From positions 1 through 64,000 of the forward strand of contig JAFZRU010000027.1 of NCBI GenBank assembly GCA_017619755.1: DNA of 64,000 nt. The letters run 5' to 3'. Shown here piece by piece: positions 8,574-19,601 of this stretch. This DNA comes from Prevotella sp. Its GTDB lineage: Bacteria; Bacteroidota; Bacteroidia; Bacteroidales; Bacteroidaceae. The translations under genes and the position numbers were made by a program. The notes below the pieces were generated by a model. It did no database searches, had not been told where the DNA came from, and was given only the letters and a program-made list of their open reading frames with translations. The number at the start of each line of letters is the position of its first letter. The stretch's first letter is position 1.

Positions 8574-9913
8574 TGCGGATGCAAAAGTAGTGTTTTTTTT
8601 CGACATGGCAAACAAATAGTAGAGGTGATGCTGCCTTCATACAGTCTTGTGACGATGTTGTCCCCAGGCTTCAATTCACTCGCACTCCTGACAGCCTTTC
8701 CATCTTTCCATGTGATGCTGTATCCCTTTTCCAGGATTCTGAAGGGGTTGACAGCTTCCATCCTCTGTTCGAGAATTTGCAGTCGATGCTGCTCGTTGTT
8801 GATGGCATATTTGGCGGTGTTTTCCATCCGTTCCTCCCTTCGTTCCATCCCGTTCCTCTCCCTTTCCACCTTTGCATGGAGTGCATTGGCAGCGCGTTGC
8901 ATCAAGGCATCAAGTTTGGAGTTCTGCACCGTCCTGACCACCGCAAAGAGGGTAGGAATTCTCACGGCAAGGTGTTTCACCCTCATGTTCTCCCTCTCCA
9001 TCCTTGCAGACACGATATTGGCGATGCGCTGTCCGGCATTGTCGATGCGCCTGTCCACCTGGTGCAACCTGTCGATGAGGAAGGCTGCCGCAGCCGTGGG
9101 TGTCTTCACCCTGACGTTGGAGACCATGTCGAGCACGCTTTCGTCTCTGTCGTGCCCGATAGCGGTGATGACAGGTAGTGGGAAATTGACAACGTTGCAT
9201 GCGAGATTGTACGTGTCGAATCCCGAGAGGTCGCTTGTGGCTCCTCCGCCTCTTGTAATGACGACGCAGTCGAACTCTTCATATCGTTGGTTGATAGCGT
9301 TGAGGGCTTCAATGATAGTCTGCTCCACCAATTCCCCCTGCATGACAGCAGCGAAGAGCGTTGTCTTGAAAGCATAATGGTATTCGTTTTCCGCCAAGTG
9401 GTTGCAGAAGTCCCCATATCCCGCCGCCGTCTCGCTTGAGATGACAGCGATGCGCTGTGCGAACAAGGGCAGGGTCAGTTCACGGTTTGCATCGAACATC
9501 CCCTCCGCCTTGAGTTGTGCGATGATGCGCTGCCTTTTGAGCAACATATCGCCCATGGTGAAGGCAGGGTCGATGTCAGCCACCATCCAAGAGAAGCCAA
9601 AACTTTCATGGAACTGCGGTGTGACCATCAGCAGCACTTTCATCCCAACGGCGAGCACTTTCCCCGTCTCCCTTTGGAAATGGTTTTTGACAAGAAACCA
9701 TTTGTTTCTCCAACAGATGGCTGACGCCTTCGCCACCGGCGTGTTGTTGCCTGGGTCCTTCTCTATGAGTTCCATGTAGCAGTGACCGCCCCGCTCATTG
9801 ATGCCGGACAGTTCGGCTTCCACCCAGTAGGGACCCTTCATGGTTGTCTCCACTACCTGTCTCACCAATCCGTTGAGTTGGAGAAGGGTCAGTTTATTAT
9901 CGTGCGATGTCAT
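8570..9913 (-). CDS. xseA: Exodeoxyribonuclease VII large subunit
   Basis: A 447-residue protein with the N-terminal OB-fold (residues 1-100, WVEAELSGI) and the exonuclease VII catalytic domain (DCVVITRGGGATSDLSGFD, AIGHDRDESVLD) followed by a coiled-coil region. Exonuclease VII degrades single-stranded DNA from both ends in repair. Its start overlaps the upstream subtilase stop by 4 bases and its end overlaps tamL by 4 bases. The small subunit gene xseB, often next to xseA, is not found here; the frame instead runs directly into tamL. Confidence 0.95.
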   Translation of the reverse strand: MTSHDNKLTLLQLNGLVRQVVETTMKGPYWVEAELSGINERGGHCYMELIEKDPGNNTPVAKASAICWRNKWFLVKNHFQRETGKVLAVGMKVLLMVTPQFHESFGFSWMVADIDPAFTMGDMLLKRQRIIAQLKAEGMFDANRELTLPLFAQRIAVISSETAAGYGDFCNHLAENEYHYAFKTTLFAAVMQGELVEQTIIEALNAINQRYEEFDCVVITRGGGATSDLSGFDTYNLACNVVNFPLPVITAIGHDRDESVLDMVSNVRVKTPTAAAAFLIDRLHQVDRRIDNAGQRIANIVSARMERENMRVKHLAVRIPTLFAVVRTVQNSKLDALMQRAANALHAKVERERNGMERREERMENTAKYAINNEQHRLQILEQRMEAVNPFRILEKGYSITWKDGKAVRSASELKPGDNIVTRLYEGSITSTICLPCRKKTLLLHPQ

Positions 9914-11316
9914 TTCTCCTTCAAGATATTGTAAGCCTTGGTGAAGTCGGGAATGCCGTATCCGAAGATGTTGTTGGGCGTGTCATAGTTGTCGGCACTC
10001 ATTCTGACCGCTCTCACCACCTCTGTGGCGGTCTTCTGTGGAGCTGTCTGCCATAAACAAGCCACCATGCCAGCGATGATGGGCGCTGCGAAGGAAGTGC
10101 CCATGTCGTTGTTGATTTTCCCTCTTCCGTTGATGGTGGCAGTAGCACTTCCGAGTGCCATGACATCAGGTTTCACCCTTCCATCGTCGCTGGGTCCAAC
10201 GGAAGAGAATGCAGTATTGATTCTTTTCGAGTTGACTGCCCCCACGGCAAGGATGTCGTGAGCGTCTGCGGGAAAGTTGATTTTCTTCCATGTTCCCATC
10301 CCGTCGTTTCCAGCGCTGTTGACATGTATGATGCCTTTTGAGGAAAGCATTGACGCCGTGCGGGAGATGAGTGCATGTTGTCCGTCGAGTTCATGGTATT
10401 TGTGGTCGAGAGAATGGTCGTCGAAATCCTGGAAACCAAGAGAACTGCTGATGATGTCGGCACCGATGGAGTCGGCAAACTCCGCCGCAGCCGACCAATA
10501 GTCCTCCTCGGCCGGACTCTCTGTCCTTGTGTCCTCCGCCCTTAATAGCCAGTAATGAGCCTCCGGTGCGGTCCCGATGAAAATGCCCTTCACGTTCACA
10601 GCCATGGTGGAAAGTACACGTGTGCCGTGGTCGTGCTCCATGTAGAGGTCGTCGGACTTGAAAGCCACGAAATCCTTCACTCCCTCAATGCTCACATTTT
10701 TCATAGCCGGTATTCGGTCCACGTTCATAAAGCCTCCGTCGAGAACAGCCACCGTCATGCCCCTTCCCATGAATCCCAATTCATGTAGTTTCCTACCATT
10801 CACCAAGTCGATGTTTTCTGCCGCTTCCCCATAGTCATCTTCACTGCTACCATGACTTTCCAAGTCATCCTTGACGAGATACCTGACTGCAGCAGAAATG
10901 GAGTCGGGCGACGTGAAGACCCTTTCCACACTTTTCACGAATGACAAGGAATGGATAGGCCTGACGCTTGCCCTATCGTGCACCAACACCAGAACCGTGT
11001 TATTCCACTTGCTCTTGCTCACAATCTCCACCCCCTTCGTCTCCGCAATGCGGTTGAGATATTTTGGCGACAGTGGCAAGTCGGTGGAATCGAGTTGCAG
11101 CCCCTGCCTCCTACGCCTTTCCAAAGACTTTTCCGAGAGGAACTCTTCGGGATGCTGAAGCGAGTAAGGCGAGCCATTTTTGTCGGCGAGTGTGAGGCGG
11201 AAGAGGAAGGTCTTTCCTCCTGGGAACTTCACCTCCCCCTCGTCCTGCGCAAGTGCAGAGAAGGGGAAAGCCGCCATAAGGAATGCAAGACACGCAATGG
11301 AGATATATTTTTGCAT
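9910..11316 (-). CDS. S8 (subtilisin-like) serine peptidase, secreted
   Basis: A 468-residue protein with signal peptide ending SALAQ. The catalytic triad segments are VAVLDGGF (Asp), HDHGTRV (His) and GTSFAAP (Ser), in the subtilase order, preceded by a roughly 130-residue pro-region. There is no C-terminal sorting domain. It is the first gene of the minus-strand group with xseA, tamL and the PagL-like gene, overlapping xseA by 4 bases. The substrate is unknown. Confidence 0.92.
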   Translation of the reverse strand: MQKYISIACLAFLMAAFPFSALAQDEGEVKFPGGKTFLFRLTLADKNGSPYSLQHPEEFLSEKSLERRRRQGLQLDSTDLPLSPKYLNRIAETKGVEIVSKSKWNNTVLVLVHDRASVRPIHSLSFVKSVERVFTSPDSISAAVRYLVKDDLESHGSSEDDYGEAAENIDLVNGRKLHELGFMGRGMTVAVLDGGFMNVDRIPAMKNVSIEGVKDFVAFKSDDLYMEHDHGTRVLSTMAVNVKGIFIGTAPEAHYWLLRAEDTRTESPAEEDYWSAAAEFADSIGADIISSSLGFQDFDDHSLDHKYHELDGQHALISRTASMLSSKGIIHVNSAGNDGMGTWKKINFPADAHDILAVGAVNSKRINTAFSSVGPSDDGRVKPDVMALGSATATINGRGKINNDMGTSFAAPIIAGMVACLWQTAPQKTATEVVRAVRMSADNYDTPNNIFGYGIPDFTKAYNILKEK

Positions 11317-11347
11317 GGATGGAGAATTTAAAATAAGAAACGAAATA

Positions 11348-11379
11348 CAAAAGTAAGACTTTTAATTGGAAAATCCAAA
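11348..11379 (-). promoter_or_regulatory. Promoter of the subtilase-xseA-tamL-pagL operon
   Basis: On the minus strand TTTG (11376-11379) is followed by a 20-base spacer and TACTTTTG (11348-11355), an exact Bacteroidetes -33/-7 arrangement. The leader would be about 30 bases. Confidence 0.75.
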
Positions 11380-11458
11380 AATAGGTGGAAAAATCGTGCA
11401 TGATGGGGATGGAAGGGGGGCTGACTGGGGTGGGTTGCTGTCATAAAGCAACAAACGG

Positions 11459-11500
11459 AACCGAGGAGGAGACGGGAAGAACCGAGGAAAAGACGGGAAG
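11459..11500. repeat. Two 21-bp tandem repeat copies
   Basis: Two adjacent 21-base units, 11459-11479 and 11480-11500, both starting AACCGAGGA and ending GACGGGAAG, differ at two positions. They lie between the subtilase promoter and the large hairpin that ends the xylan operon. Confidence 0.8.
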
Positions 11501-11504
11501 AAGA

Positions 11505-11553
11505 AGCCCCTTGGAGCTTGGACGTGGTAAGAACGTCGCTGCTCCAAGGGGCT
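11505..11553 (-). terminator. Large nested hairpin after the CE6-CE1 esterase operon
   Basis: A perfect 13-bp stem (11505-11517 with 11541-11553) encloses a second 5-bp stem (GACGT 11521-11525 with ACGTC 11533-11537). It lies 36 bases beyond the stop codon of the last gene of the minus-strand xylan operon. The following minus-strand sequence is pyrimidine-rich but not a pure T-run, so it may be a terminator or an mRNA 3'-end stabiliser. Confidence 0.6.
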
Positions 11554-11589
11554 GCCTTTTGCCTTTATGTGCTTTTCAAGCACGAGATG

Positions 11590-13533
<1,944 letters not shown>

Positions 13534-16122
13534 CTATTGAATGTTGATGTTAATGATTTTGAGATCCTTGTCAAGCGAACTGCCACCATAGAGCAATTCA
13601 TAAATTCCCGGTTTCACACGCATGGTGTTGGTCTCAGCATCCCAGAACTCGAAGCTGTTGTTGTCAAGTTTCAGTTCGACATCAGCCGTCTCTCCTGCCT
13701 TGAGGTGTACTCTTTGGAAAGCCCTGAGCGACTTCGACGGCCCTTCGGGGTCTTGTGGGTTCTTGATGTATAGTTGGACGATTTCATCTCCGTCCTTGCC
13801 ACCCGTGTTGGACACCTTCACCTTCAAAGTTCCATTTCCCTTTGCGTCGGCAGTCAGTTTCCCCTCCTTTATATCAAAAGAGGTGTAGCTAAGCCCATAA
13901 CCAAATGGGAACAGAGCGTCGTCGAAATACCTATAGGTGCGTCCCTTCATGGAGTAGTCCTCATAGTCGGGCAGTTGGCTGGTGCTTTTATAGAAGGTGA
14001 CGGGCAATTTCCCAGAGGGGTTGCATTCCCCGAAGAGGATGTCGGCCACAGCCGTTCCACCCTCCTGACCCGGGTACCAAGCCTGTACGATGGCGTCGCA
14101 GGATGCCGTCTCCGGCAATAGCGCGATGGCCGAACCCGAGCAGCACACGAAGATGACCTTTTTTCCAGCCTTTTTAAGAGCCTTCAGGAACTCCCTCTGC
14201 ACGGCGGGCAATTCGATGCTGGTTCTGTCTCCACCCTTGAATCCCTCGATGTCAACTGGCATTTCCTCCCCCTCCAATGCGGGCGAGATTCCTCCGACGA
14301 AGATGACCTTGTCGCAGTCCTTGATTTGGTTGATGGTTTGCTGGTAGTCGATGGGCAGTTCCCTTGCGATGTTGATTTTCATCCCGGCTCCCCATGTCTT
14401 GACGGTGTGGAAGCGCACCTCGATGTCGAACTTTTGTCCTTTCTCGGCTTGGAGAACCGTCCTGGTGGGTGTTGCTCTCCAGATGTGGTGACTGAATTTC
14501 CTTTCTCCGTTGACATAAAGCTCAAAATGGCCAGTTCCCTCGACGTTGACGACATACTCTCCAGCTTCATTGGGTGTGAACGTCGTTTCATATTTCGCCG
14601 AGAAATCCTCCAAGTTGACACCGTGAGCGAAATAGTGCATGCCGTTTGTTGTGACTGCGAGCGGCTTGGTGTAATACTCTGTTGTGACAGGCTTTCCCTC
14701 CATCTCCGTGTTGTTCCAGAAGCTTCCCCTCAAGCCCTTCTTTCCATCAGGCGCTTTACATTCGCTTTCCATCCTGCACTCCATCACCTTGTCGTAAGTG
14801 AGATCGCATGCGGGCAGGTATGTGACTTTTTTCTGTTTGGCCTTTATTCCGTCGAGGATGGTGGCGGTGTGGTTGGGTACGCCGTTGTAGTTGCCCCACA
14901 TCATAGGTTCGTTGTTGGCGTTGGGGCCTATGACGGCTATTTTCTCCTTGTTTTTCTTCAGTGGCAGTATGCCGTCGTTGTTTTGGAGCAATACGATGGT
15001 CTGCCTTGCCATATCGAGTGATATCTTGGCGTTTTCCTTCGTTGACATGGCCGAATAAGGTATTTTCGCCCATTCCACCAACTCGGGGCTGTCCATCTCT
15101 CCCAAGTCGAACCTTCCCTCAAGCAGCCTTACGACATGCTTGTCCACCTCCTTTTCTGTGATAAGTCCTCTTCTCACAGCCTCCGGGATGCTCTTGTAAG
15201 CATATCCATAACCACATTCCACATCCGTTCCGGCCAGTGTGGCCTTTGCCGAAGCCGTCACCGGCGACGAACTGCTTTTGTGTGAAGTGTAGAAATCGCT
15301 CACCGCCCCGCAGTCGCTGACGACGAGATATTTGAACCCCCACTCGTCTCTAAGTATCTGTTGGAGCAACCTGCTGCTTCCACAACAAGGGTCGTCATCG
15401 AGCCTCTGATAGGCGCACATCACCTCCCTGACGTTGGCTTTCTGCACCAAGGTCTTGAAGGCAGGCATATAGGTCTCCCAGAAGTCACGTGTCGGCACGT
15501 CTGTAAGGTTGGCCGAGTGGCGTGTGTATTCCGGTCCGCTGTGTACGGCATAGTGTTTGGCACACGCCCACAGTTTCCGATATTTTGCCTCTTCAGGGCC
15601 TTGAAGCCCCCTGACCACCTGCGTACCCATGACACTTGTGAGATAAGGGTCTTCTCCGTAAGTTTCCTGCCCCCTCCCCCACCTTGGGTCTCTGAAGATG
15701 TTGACATTGGGCGTCCAGACGGAAAGGCTCCTCATTTTCTGGTCCTCCCCACTTCCCCTCTGCATGCGCTCGTTATACTGCGCCCGCATCTCCGTGCTTG
15801 CCGCGTCGAAGACCTTGAAGAGCAGTTGCGGGTTCCATGACGCCGCCATGGCCACGGGTTCCGGGAAGACGGTGACATTACCCATATTGGCAGCACCGTG
15901 CAAGGCCTCGCTCCACCAGTAGAATTTCTTGATTCCCAGTCTTGGTATCGCCGGACTTTCATCGAGCATGAGCATGGCCTTCTCCTCAAGTGTGAGCCTC
16001 GAACAGAGGTCGATGGCCCTCTCACGAGCAGAGAGGTTGGGGTTTTGGTATGGCAAGGTTTGCGCCGTTCCTCCCATTGCGGCACATGCCATCATGGCAA
16101 TGGCCAAAAAGTACTTTTTCAT
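13534..16122 (-). CDS. GH3 beta-xylosidase (or beta-glucosidase) with PA14 insert
   Basis: An 862-residue secreted GH3 enzyme. The N-terminal (beta/alpha)8 domain ends with the nucleophile Asp in VSDCGAVSD near residue 275. The second domain contains a PA14 insertion (about residues 455-600, starting around GLRGSFWNNTEM), and the C-terminus is a fibronectin III-like domain. The FYWWSEALHGAA segment is typical of Bacteroidetes xylan GH3 enzymes such as Xyl3A. The likely job is to release xylose from xylo-oligosaccharides, as inferred from family and operon; PA14 inserts often tune substrate length. The signal peptide suggests a periplasmic or surface location. Confidence 0.9.
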   Translation of the reverse strand: MKKYFLAIAMMACAAMGGTAQTLPYQNPNLSARERAIDLCSRLTLEEKAMLMLDESPAIPRLGIKKFYWWSEALHGAANMGNVTVFPEPVAMAASWNPQLLFKVFDAASTEMRAQYNERMQRGSGEDQKMRSLSVWTPNVNIFRDPRWGRGQETYGEDPYLTSVMGTQVVRGLQGPEEAKYRKLWACAKHYAVHSGPEYTRHSANLTDVPTRDFWETYMPAFKTLVQKANVREVMCAYQRLDDDPCCGSSRLLQQILRDEWGFKYLVVSDCGAVSDFYTSHKSSSSPVTASAKATLAGTDVECGYGYAYKSIPEAVRRGLITEKEVDKHVVRLLEGRFDLGEMDSPELVEWAKIPYSAMSTKENAKISLDMARQTIVLLQNNDGILPLKKNKEKIAVIGPNANNEPMMWGNYNGVPNHTATILDGIKAKQKKVTYLPACDLTYDKVMECRMESECKAPDGKKGLRGSFWNNTEMEGKPVTTEYYTKPLAVTTNGMHYFAHGVNLEDFSAKYETTFTPNEAGEYVVNVEGTGHFELYVNGERKFSHHIWRATPTRTVLQAEKGQKFDIEVRFHTVKTWGAGMKINIARELPIDYQQTINQIKDCDKVIFVGGISPALEGEEMPVDIEGFKGGDRTSIELPAVQREFLKALKKAGKKVIFVCCSGSAIALLPETASCDAIVQAWYPGQEGGTAVADILFGECNPSGKLPVTFYKSTSQLPDYEDYSMKGRTYRYFDDALFPFGYGLSYTSFDIKEGKLTADAKGNGTLKVKVSNTGGKDGDEIVQLYIKNPQDPEGPSKSLRAFQRVHLKAGETADVELKLDNNSFEFWDAETNTMRVKPGIYELLYGGSSLDKDLKIININIQ

Positions 16123-16186
16123 AAGGACATTTTATTGGTAAAGATTAGATATGTACAGTTGTTTCAAGACCGAGGCCGCCCTTTGT

Positions 16187-19100
16187 TCATTCAACGGGTT
16201 GATTCATGACGTTGTATCTGAATTCATCCACGTCAATGCTTCCTCCCGCCTTCTTGGTGGCGTAGCAGAAGATGCCGAACTTGGTTCCCATGAAGAACCT
16301 GCGATAATCGAAAATCATCCTCAAGTCCGGTCCGATTTTCTTCCACTGGCTACCATCCGTGCTGTAATAGAAAGCAGCCATGTCGCGACGTGCGGGGTTT
16401 CCGGGGCGGAAATCGGCCTCCACTCTCAGCCAAATGCGTGTGTTCCGAGCCAAGTCCACCGTCTCCAGCACTTTCTCTTCCACGCTTTCCACCTTCTTGT
16501 CCTGTCCGGAGAGTTGCACATGCTGCTCCGACATCTCCAAGATGGTCTTCTTTCCCTTTCTCTTGATGGTAAGCACGCCGGAGTCACCGTTGAACGCCGC
16601 CAATCCAGCACAGTCTCCGTCTTTCAAATTGGAGAAGTCGATGCATACATCTCCACTGCATACCGGCCCTTCCATGCGCTGAGTGATAGTGTTGGGTGCG
16701 AGGTAGAGATTTTCCACCACCCTGTTGGTTTTCAGCCTGAGCCATCCCGGCCTTTCAGTAAGCGACCAAGCCTTGTCCACCGGGTTGTGGTTCCACTGCC
16801 AGTGGAGTCCCAGTTGTGTGTTGTTGAAATCGTCGCTTTTCACTATGGCAGTCTTTTGCTGTCCGCTTGCCAAAGGTCTGACGGTGTTGGTCACCTTTCC
16901 GTTCTCGTCTCCCAAGACAGGCCATCCATCAATCCATCGGCAAGGCATGAGTGTGAGCACACGTCCCACCCCTCCTCGGTCTTGGAAGATGATGCCGTAC
17001 CAGTCGCCGTCCTGTGTATCGACGATGGTTCCTTGTGCCTCGTAAGAGAATCCGCCGAAATCGCTTTCCAGGATGACTTTTTTCTCGTAAGGACCAAGAA
17101 TGTTGTCCGACCTGTAGCACACCTCCCTGCGATTCCTGCCAGGGGCGTATGTGTGGCTGATCATCAGGAGGTAGTATTTCCCGTTGTGCTTGATCATCCT
17201 GCTTCCTTCAAGCAGTCCCATCTCGTCGGGTTCCTTTTGGAATATTTTTCGATGCGTCCCCTCAATCACACCAGAGAGGTCGGGCTTGAGTTCCATCAGT
17301 TCGCCGGTTCCAAAGACGACATATACCCTGCCGTCGTCATCGAAGAAGAGCGAGCAGTCGTGGAAATGCCTCATGCGGGAGAGGATGGTCCACGGTCCCT
17401 CCGCCTTGTCGGCTGTGAAGATATAGGTGTCGCCCATGGCCCCTTGCTCGTTGGGTGCGAGTAATGCGTAGAATTTCCCGTTATGATATTTGAGAGAAGT
17501 GGCCCACTGCCCCCTGCCATACACAGTGCCTTGCTGCAAGTCGTACTTGGGCGAGTCGGTGAGTTTGTCGAAGACATATCCCACGGTCTCCCAGTTTTTG
17601 AGGTCCTTTGACTTCATGATGGGGGCACCCGGCATGAGGTGCATGGTGGTCGTCACCAAATAGAACGAATCTCCCACCCTGATGACATCGGGGTCTGGCA
17701 CGTCAGCCCAAAGCATGGGGTTGTGGACATCTTGCTCCACCACGTACAGGAATCCTCCGCGAGGTTGGCAGACAACCCTGTCGGGCAGGAGTCCACCTAT
17801 GGCCTGAATGTCCCAGTCACCCTTTCTTGCCCTTGTTCCGTCGAGGAAAGCGACGGAGAAACGTTTTTCCGTGAAGATGTTTTCAAGTGGCAGCGTGATG
17901 GTTTTAACGGAATCGGTGCCGTTGATGCCCGCCACATACCAAGTATTGCCACTTCTCCTTGCGATGACAGCATACTCTCCGGGATAACCACTGACAAACT
18001 TTGTCTCGTCCCATGCGGCCGGCAGTCTTCCCAAGAAGTCCTGCACCTCCTTCGGCTGTTGCAGGAAACTCTCCGGCTTGTCTGCCAGATGCTGAAGTCC
18101 CGACTCGTAAAGCACGGTGAGCGCCAATTCGTGTGCTCGTGTGGTGATGTGCGGATGCTGCGAGTCGCTGAAGGCGCATGGTGTGTAGTCCATGGGGCCG
18201 ATGGCATTTCTTGTGAACGGCAGTGTCGCATTGTGTATCGCCGCCTTGTCTGTGAACGTAGGTACGTTGTTGTACCATTCCGCCCCATAGACAGCCTCCG
18301 TAGTGAGGAGGTTGGGCCATGTGCGCTGCCATCCCCTTGGAATGGTAGCCCCATGGAAGTTGATGAGCAGGTGATGCTTGGCAGCACACTCAAGCAGGTC
18401 AATGCAGTAGTCCACGTTTTTCTGCGTGTCTCCAGAGAAGAAGTCTATCTTCACCCCTGCCACACCCAGTTTCTCGCACCATTCGAACTCCTTCTCCCTG
18501 TCCTTTGGGTTGTTGAGTTTGAACTTGGGTCCCGGTGCTCCGTCAATCCATCCCACGGAGGAATTGTACCATATCATAGGTTTCACCCCTTGTGAAACGG
18601 CATATTTCACGGCCTCCTCGATGTTGTGTCCATCGCCCATTTGGTCCCATTCGGCATCAATAAGCACATAAGGCAGTTTGAGCGTCTTGGCCATGTCGAT
18701 GTATTTCTTGACGATTTGGAAGTCCTTTGAGCCATGGTTGTATGCCCAATAGACCCATGAGACGACCCCGGGCTTGACCCAGCCGGCATCTTCCAGTTTG
18801 GATGGTTCACATACATCAGTGACCAGCGTGGACTCCACCACCGTTTTGAGATTTCCGATGACGAAGACCCTCCAAGGGCTGCGCCACTGCTTTGCCTCTA
18901 TGGGTTCATACTCATCGGGGGTGATGGTGTAGCGTTCTCCATCGGCATACAGGCAAGCCGCACTCTGCCCTTTCTCCATATTGGCCTCGGAGATGAGAGC
19001 GAAGACGTCGTCATCGAATTGAACCAATGCTGGGAAAGCCCATCTGCAGTTGTATCCCTCCGGGGAGAGCACCGCCGCCCTGCCAGCCTCGCGTGCCGGT

Positions 19101-19600
19101 GTCACCTTGCTCGTTGTAGAAAGCGGAAAGAAACCCTCGTATGCATCATTCCACTGCATCATCCAACGCTTGACACCTTCGGGGATGAGGAAGGCCGTAT
19201 TCTCCTTCCTCTCCTTCACGGCGGAACCAGCAAGTTCGTATCTGAATGCGATGCCATCGTCGAAGACCCGCATCACCATCTTCTGCCCCTTTGCTATTTC
19301 CGCATGGTATTCGTTAGCCACATTACTGCAATGCAGCCTTTTCCCGGCGAGCATGTTGTAGTCCACCACCATTTTCGTGTCAAAAACCAGATTGGTGGCC
19401 ACCGCTCCTACATACCCCACTGCGGGCAGATGCAACACCTGCTTCTCCCCATACTGCACTATATACCCATCTCCCTCAACAGCTACACTAAGTTTGCCGT
19501 TGGGCGAGGCGGCCTTCTGCGCTTGTATCGCCATTGCCAAGAAAGCGAAGAAAGCGCATGCGGCCATTCTTTTGAAAACCATTTGAAAACGCATCATCAT
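16187..19600 (-). CDS. GH97-GH43 fusion glycoside hydrolase
   Basis: A single 1137-residue frame. After a signal peptide, residues about 30-640 are GH97 (beta-sandwich, then the barrel with VLIDAEWDQMGDG, GVKIDFFSGD and TTEAVYGAEWY). The Asp in KIDF is placed like the nucleophile of retaining GH97 alpha-galactosidases, but this is by eye only. Residues about 655-940 are GH43 (DPDVIRVGDSFYL has the base Asp, and LLEGSRMIKHNGKYYLL the acid Glu), followed by a concanavalin-like C-terminal domain as in beta-xylosidases. GH43 would act on xylosyl or arabinosyl linkages and GH97 on alpha-glycosidic side chains. It lies one base after the GH5 stop, so it is co-transcribed. Confidence 0.88.
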   Translation of the reverse strand: MMMRFQMVFKRMAACAFFAFLAMAIQAQKAASPNGKLSVAVEGDGYIVQYGEKQVLHLPAVGYVGAVATNLVFDTKMVVDYNMLAGKRLHCSNVANEYHAEIAKGQKMVMRVFDDGIAFRYELAGSAVKERKENTAFLIPEGVKRWMMQWNDAYEGFFPLSTTSKVTPAREAGRAAVLSPEGYNCRWAFPALVQFDDDVFALISEANMEKGQSAACLYADGERYTITPDEYEPIEAKQWRSPWRVFVIGNLKTVVESTLVTDVCEPSKLEDAGWVKPGVVSWVYWAYNHGSKDFQIVKKYIDMAKTLKLPYVLIDAEWDQMGDGHNIEEAVKYAVSQGVKPMIWYNSSVGWIDGAPGPKFKLNNPKDREKEFEWCEKLGVAGVKIDFFSGDTQKNVDYCIDLLECAAKHHLLINFHGATIPRGWQRTWPNLLTTEAVYGAEWYNNVPTFTDKAAIHNATLPFTRNAIGPMDYTPCAFSDSQHPHITTRAHELALTVLYESGLQHLADKPESFLQQPKEVQDFLGRLPAAWDETKFVSGYPGEYAVIARRSGNTWYVAGINGTDSVKTITLPLENIFTEKRFSVAFLDGTRARKGDWDIQAIGGLLPDRVVCQPRGGFLYVVEQDVHNPMLWADVPDPDVIRVGDSFYLVTTTMHLMPGAPIMKSKDLKNWETVGYVFDKLTDSPKYDLQQGTVYGRGQWATSLKYHNGKFYALLAPNEQGAMGDTYIFTADKAEGPWTILSRMRHFHDCSLFFDDDGRVYVVFGTGELMELKPDLSGVIEGTHRKIFQKEPDEMGLLEGSRMIKHNGKYYLLMISHTYAPGRNRREVCYRSDNILGPYEKKVILESDFGGFSYEAQGTIVDTQDGDWYGIIFQDRGGVGRVLTLMPCRWIDGWPVLGDENGKVTNTVRPLASGQQKTAIVKSDDFNNTQLGLHWQWNHNPVDKAWSLTERPGWLRLKTNRVVENLYLAPNTITQRMEGPVCSGDVCIDFSNLKDGDCAGLAAFNGDSGVLTIKRKGKKTILEMSEQHVQLSGQDKKVESVEEKVLETVDLARNTRIWLRVEADFRPGNPARRDMAAFYYSTDGSQWKKIGPDLRMIFDYRRFFMGTKFGIFCYATKKAGGSIDVDEFRYNVMNQPVE

Positions 19601-19601
19601 A

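Noticed and set aside
16151..17464. A 437-residue plus-strand open frame opposite GH43
   Set aside because: Antisense of the GH43 half of the fusion enzyme, with no recognisable domain.
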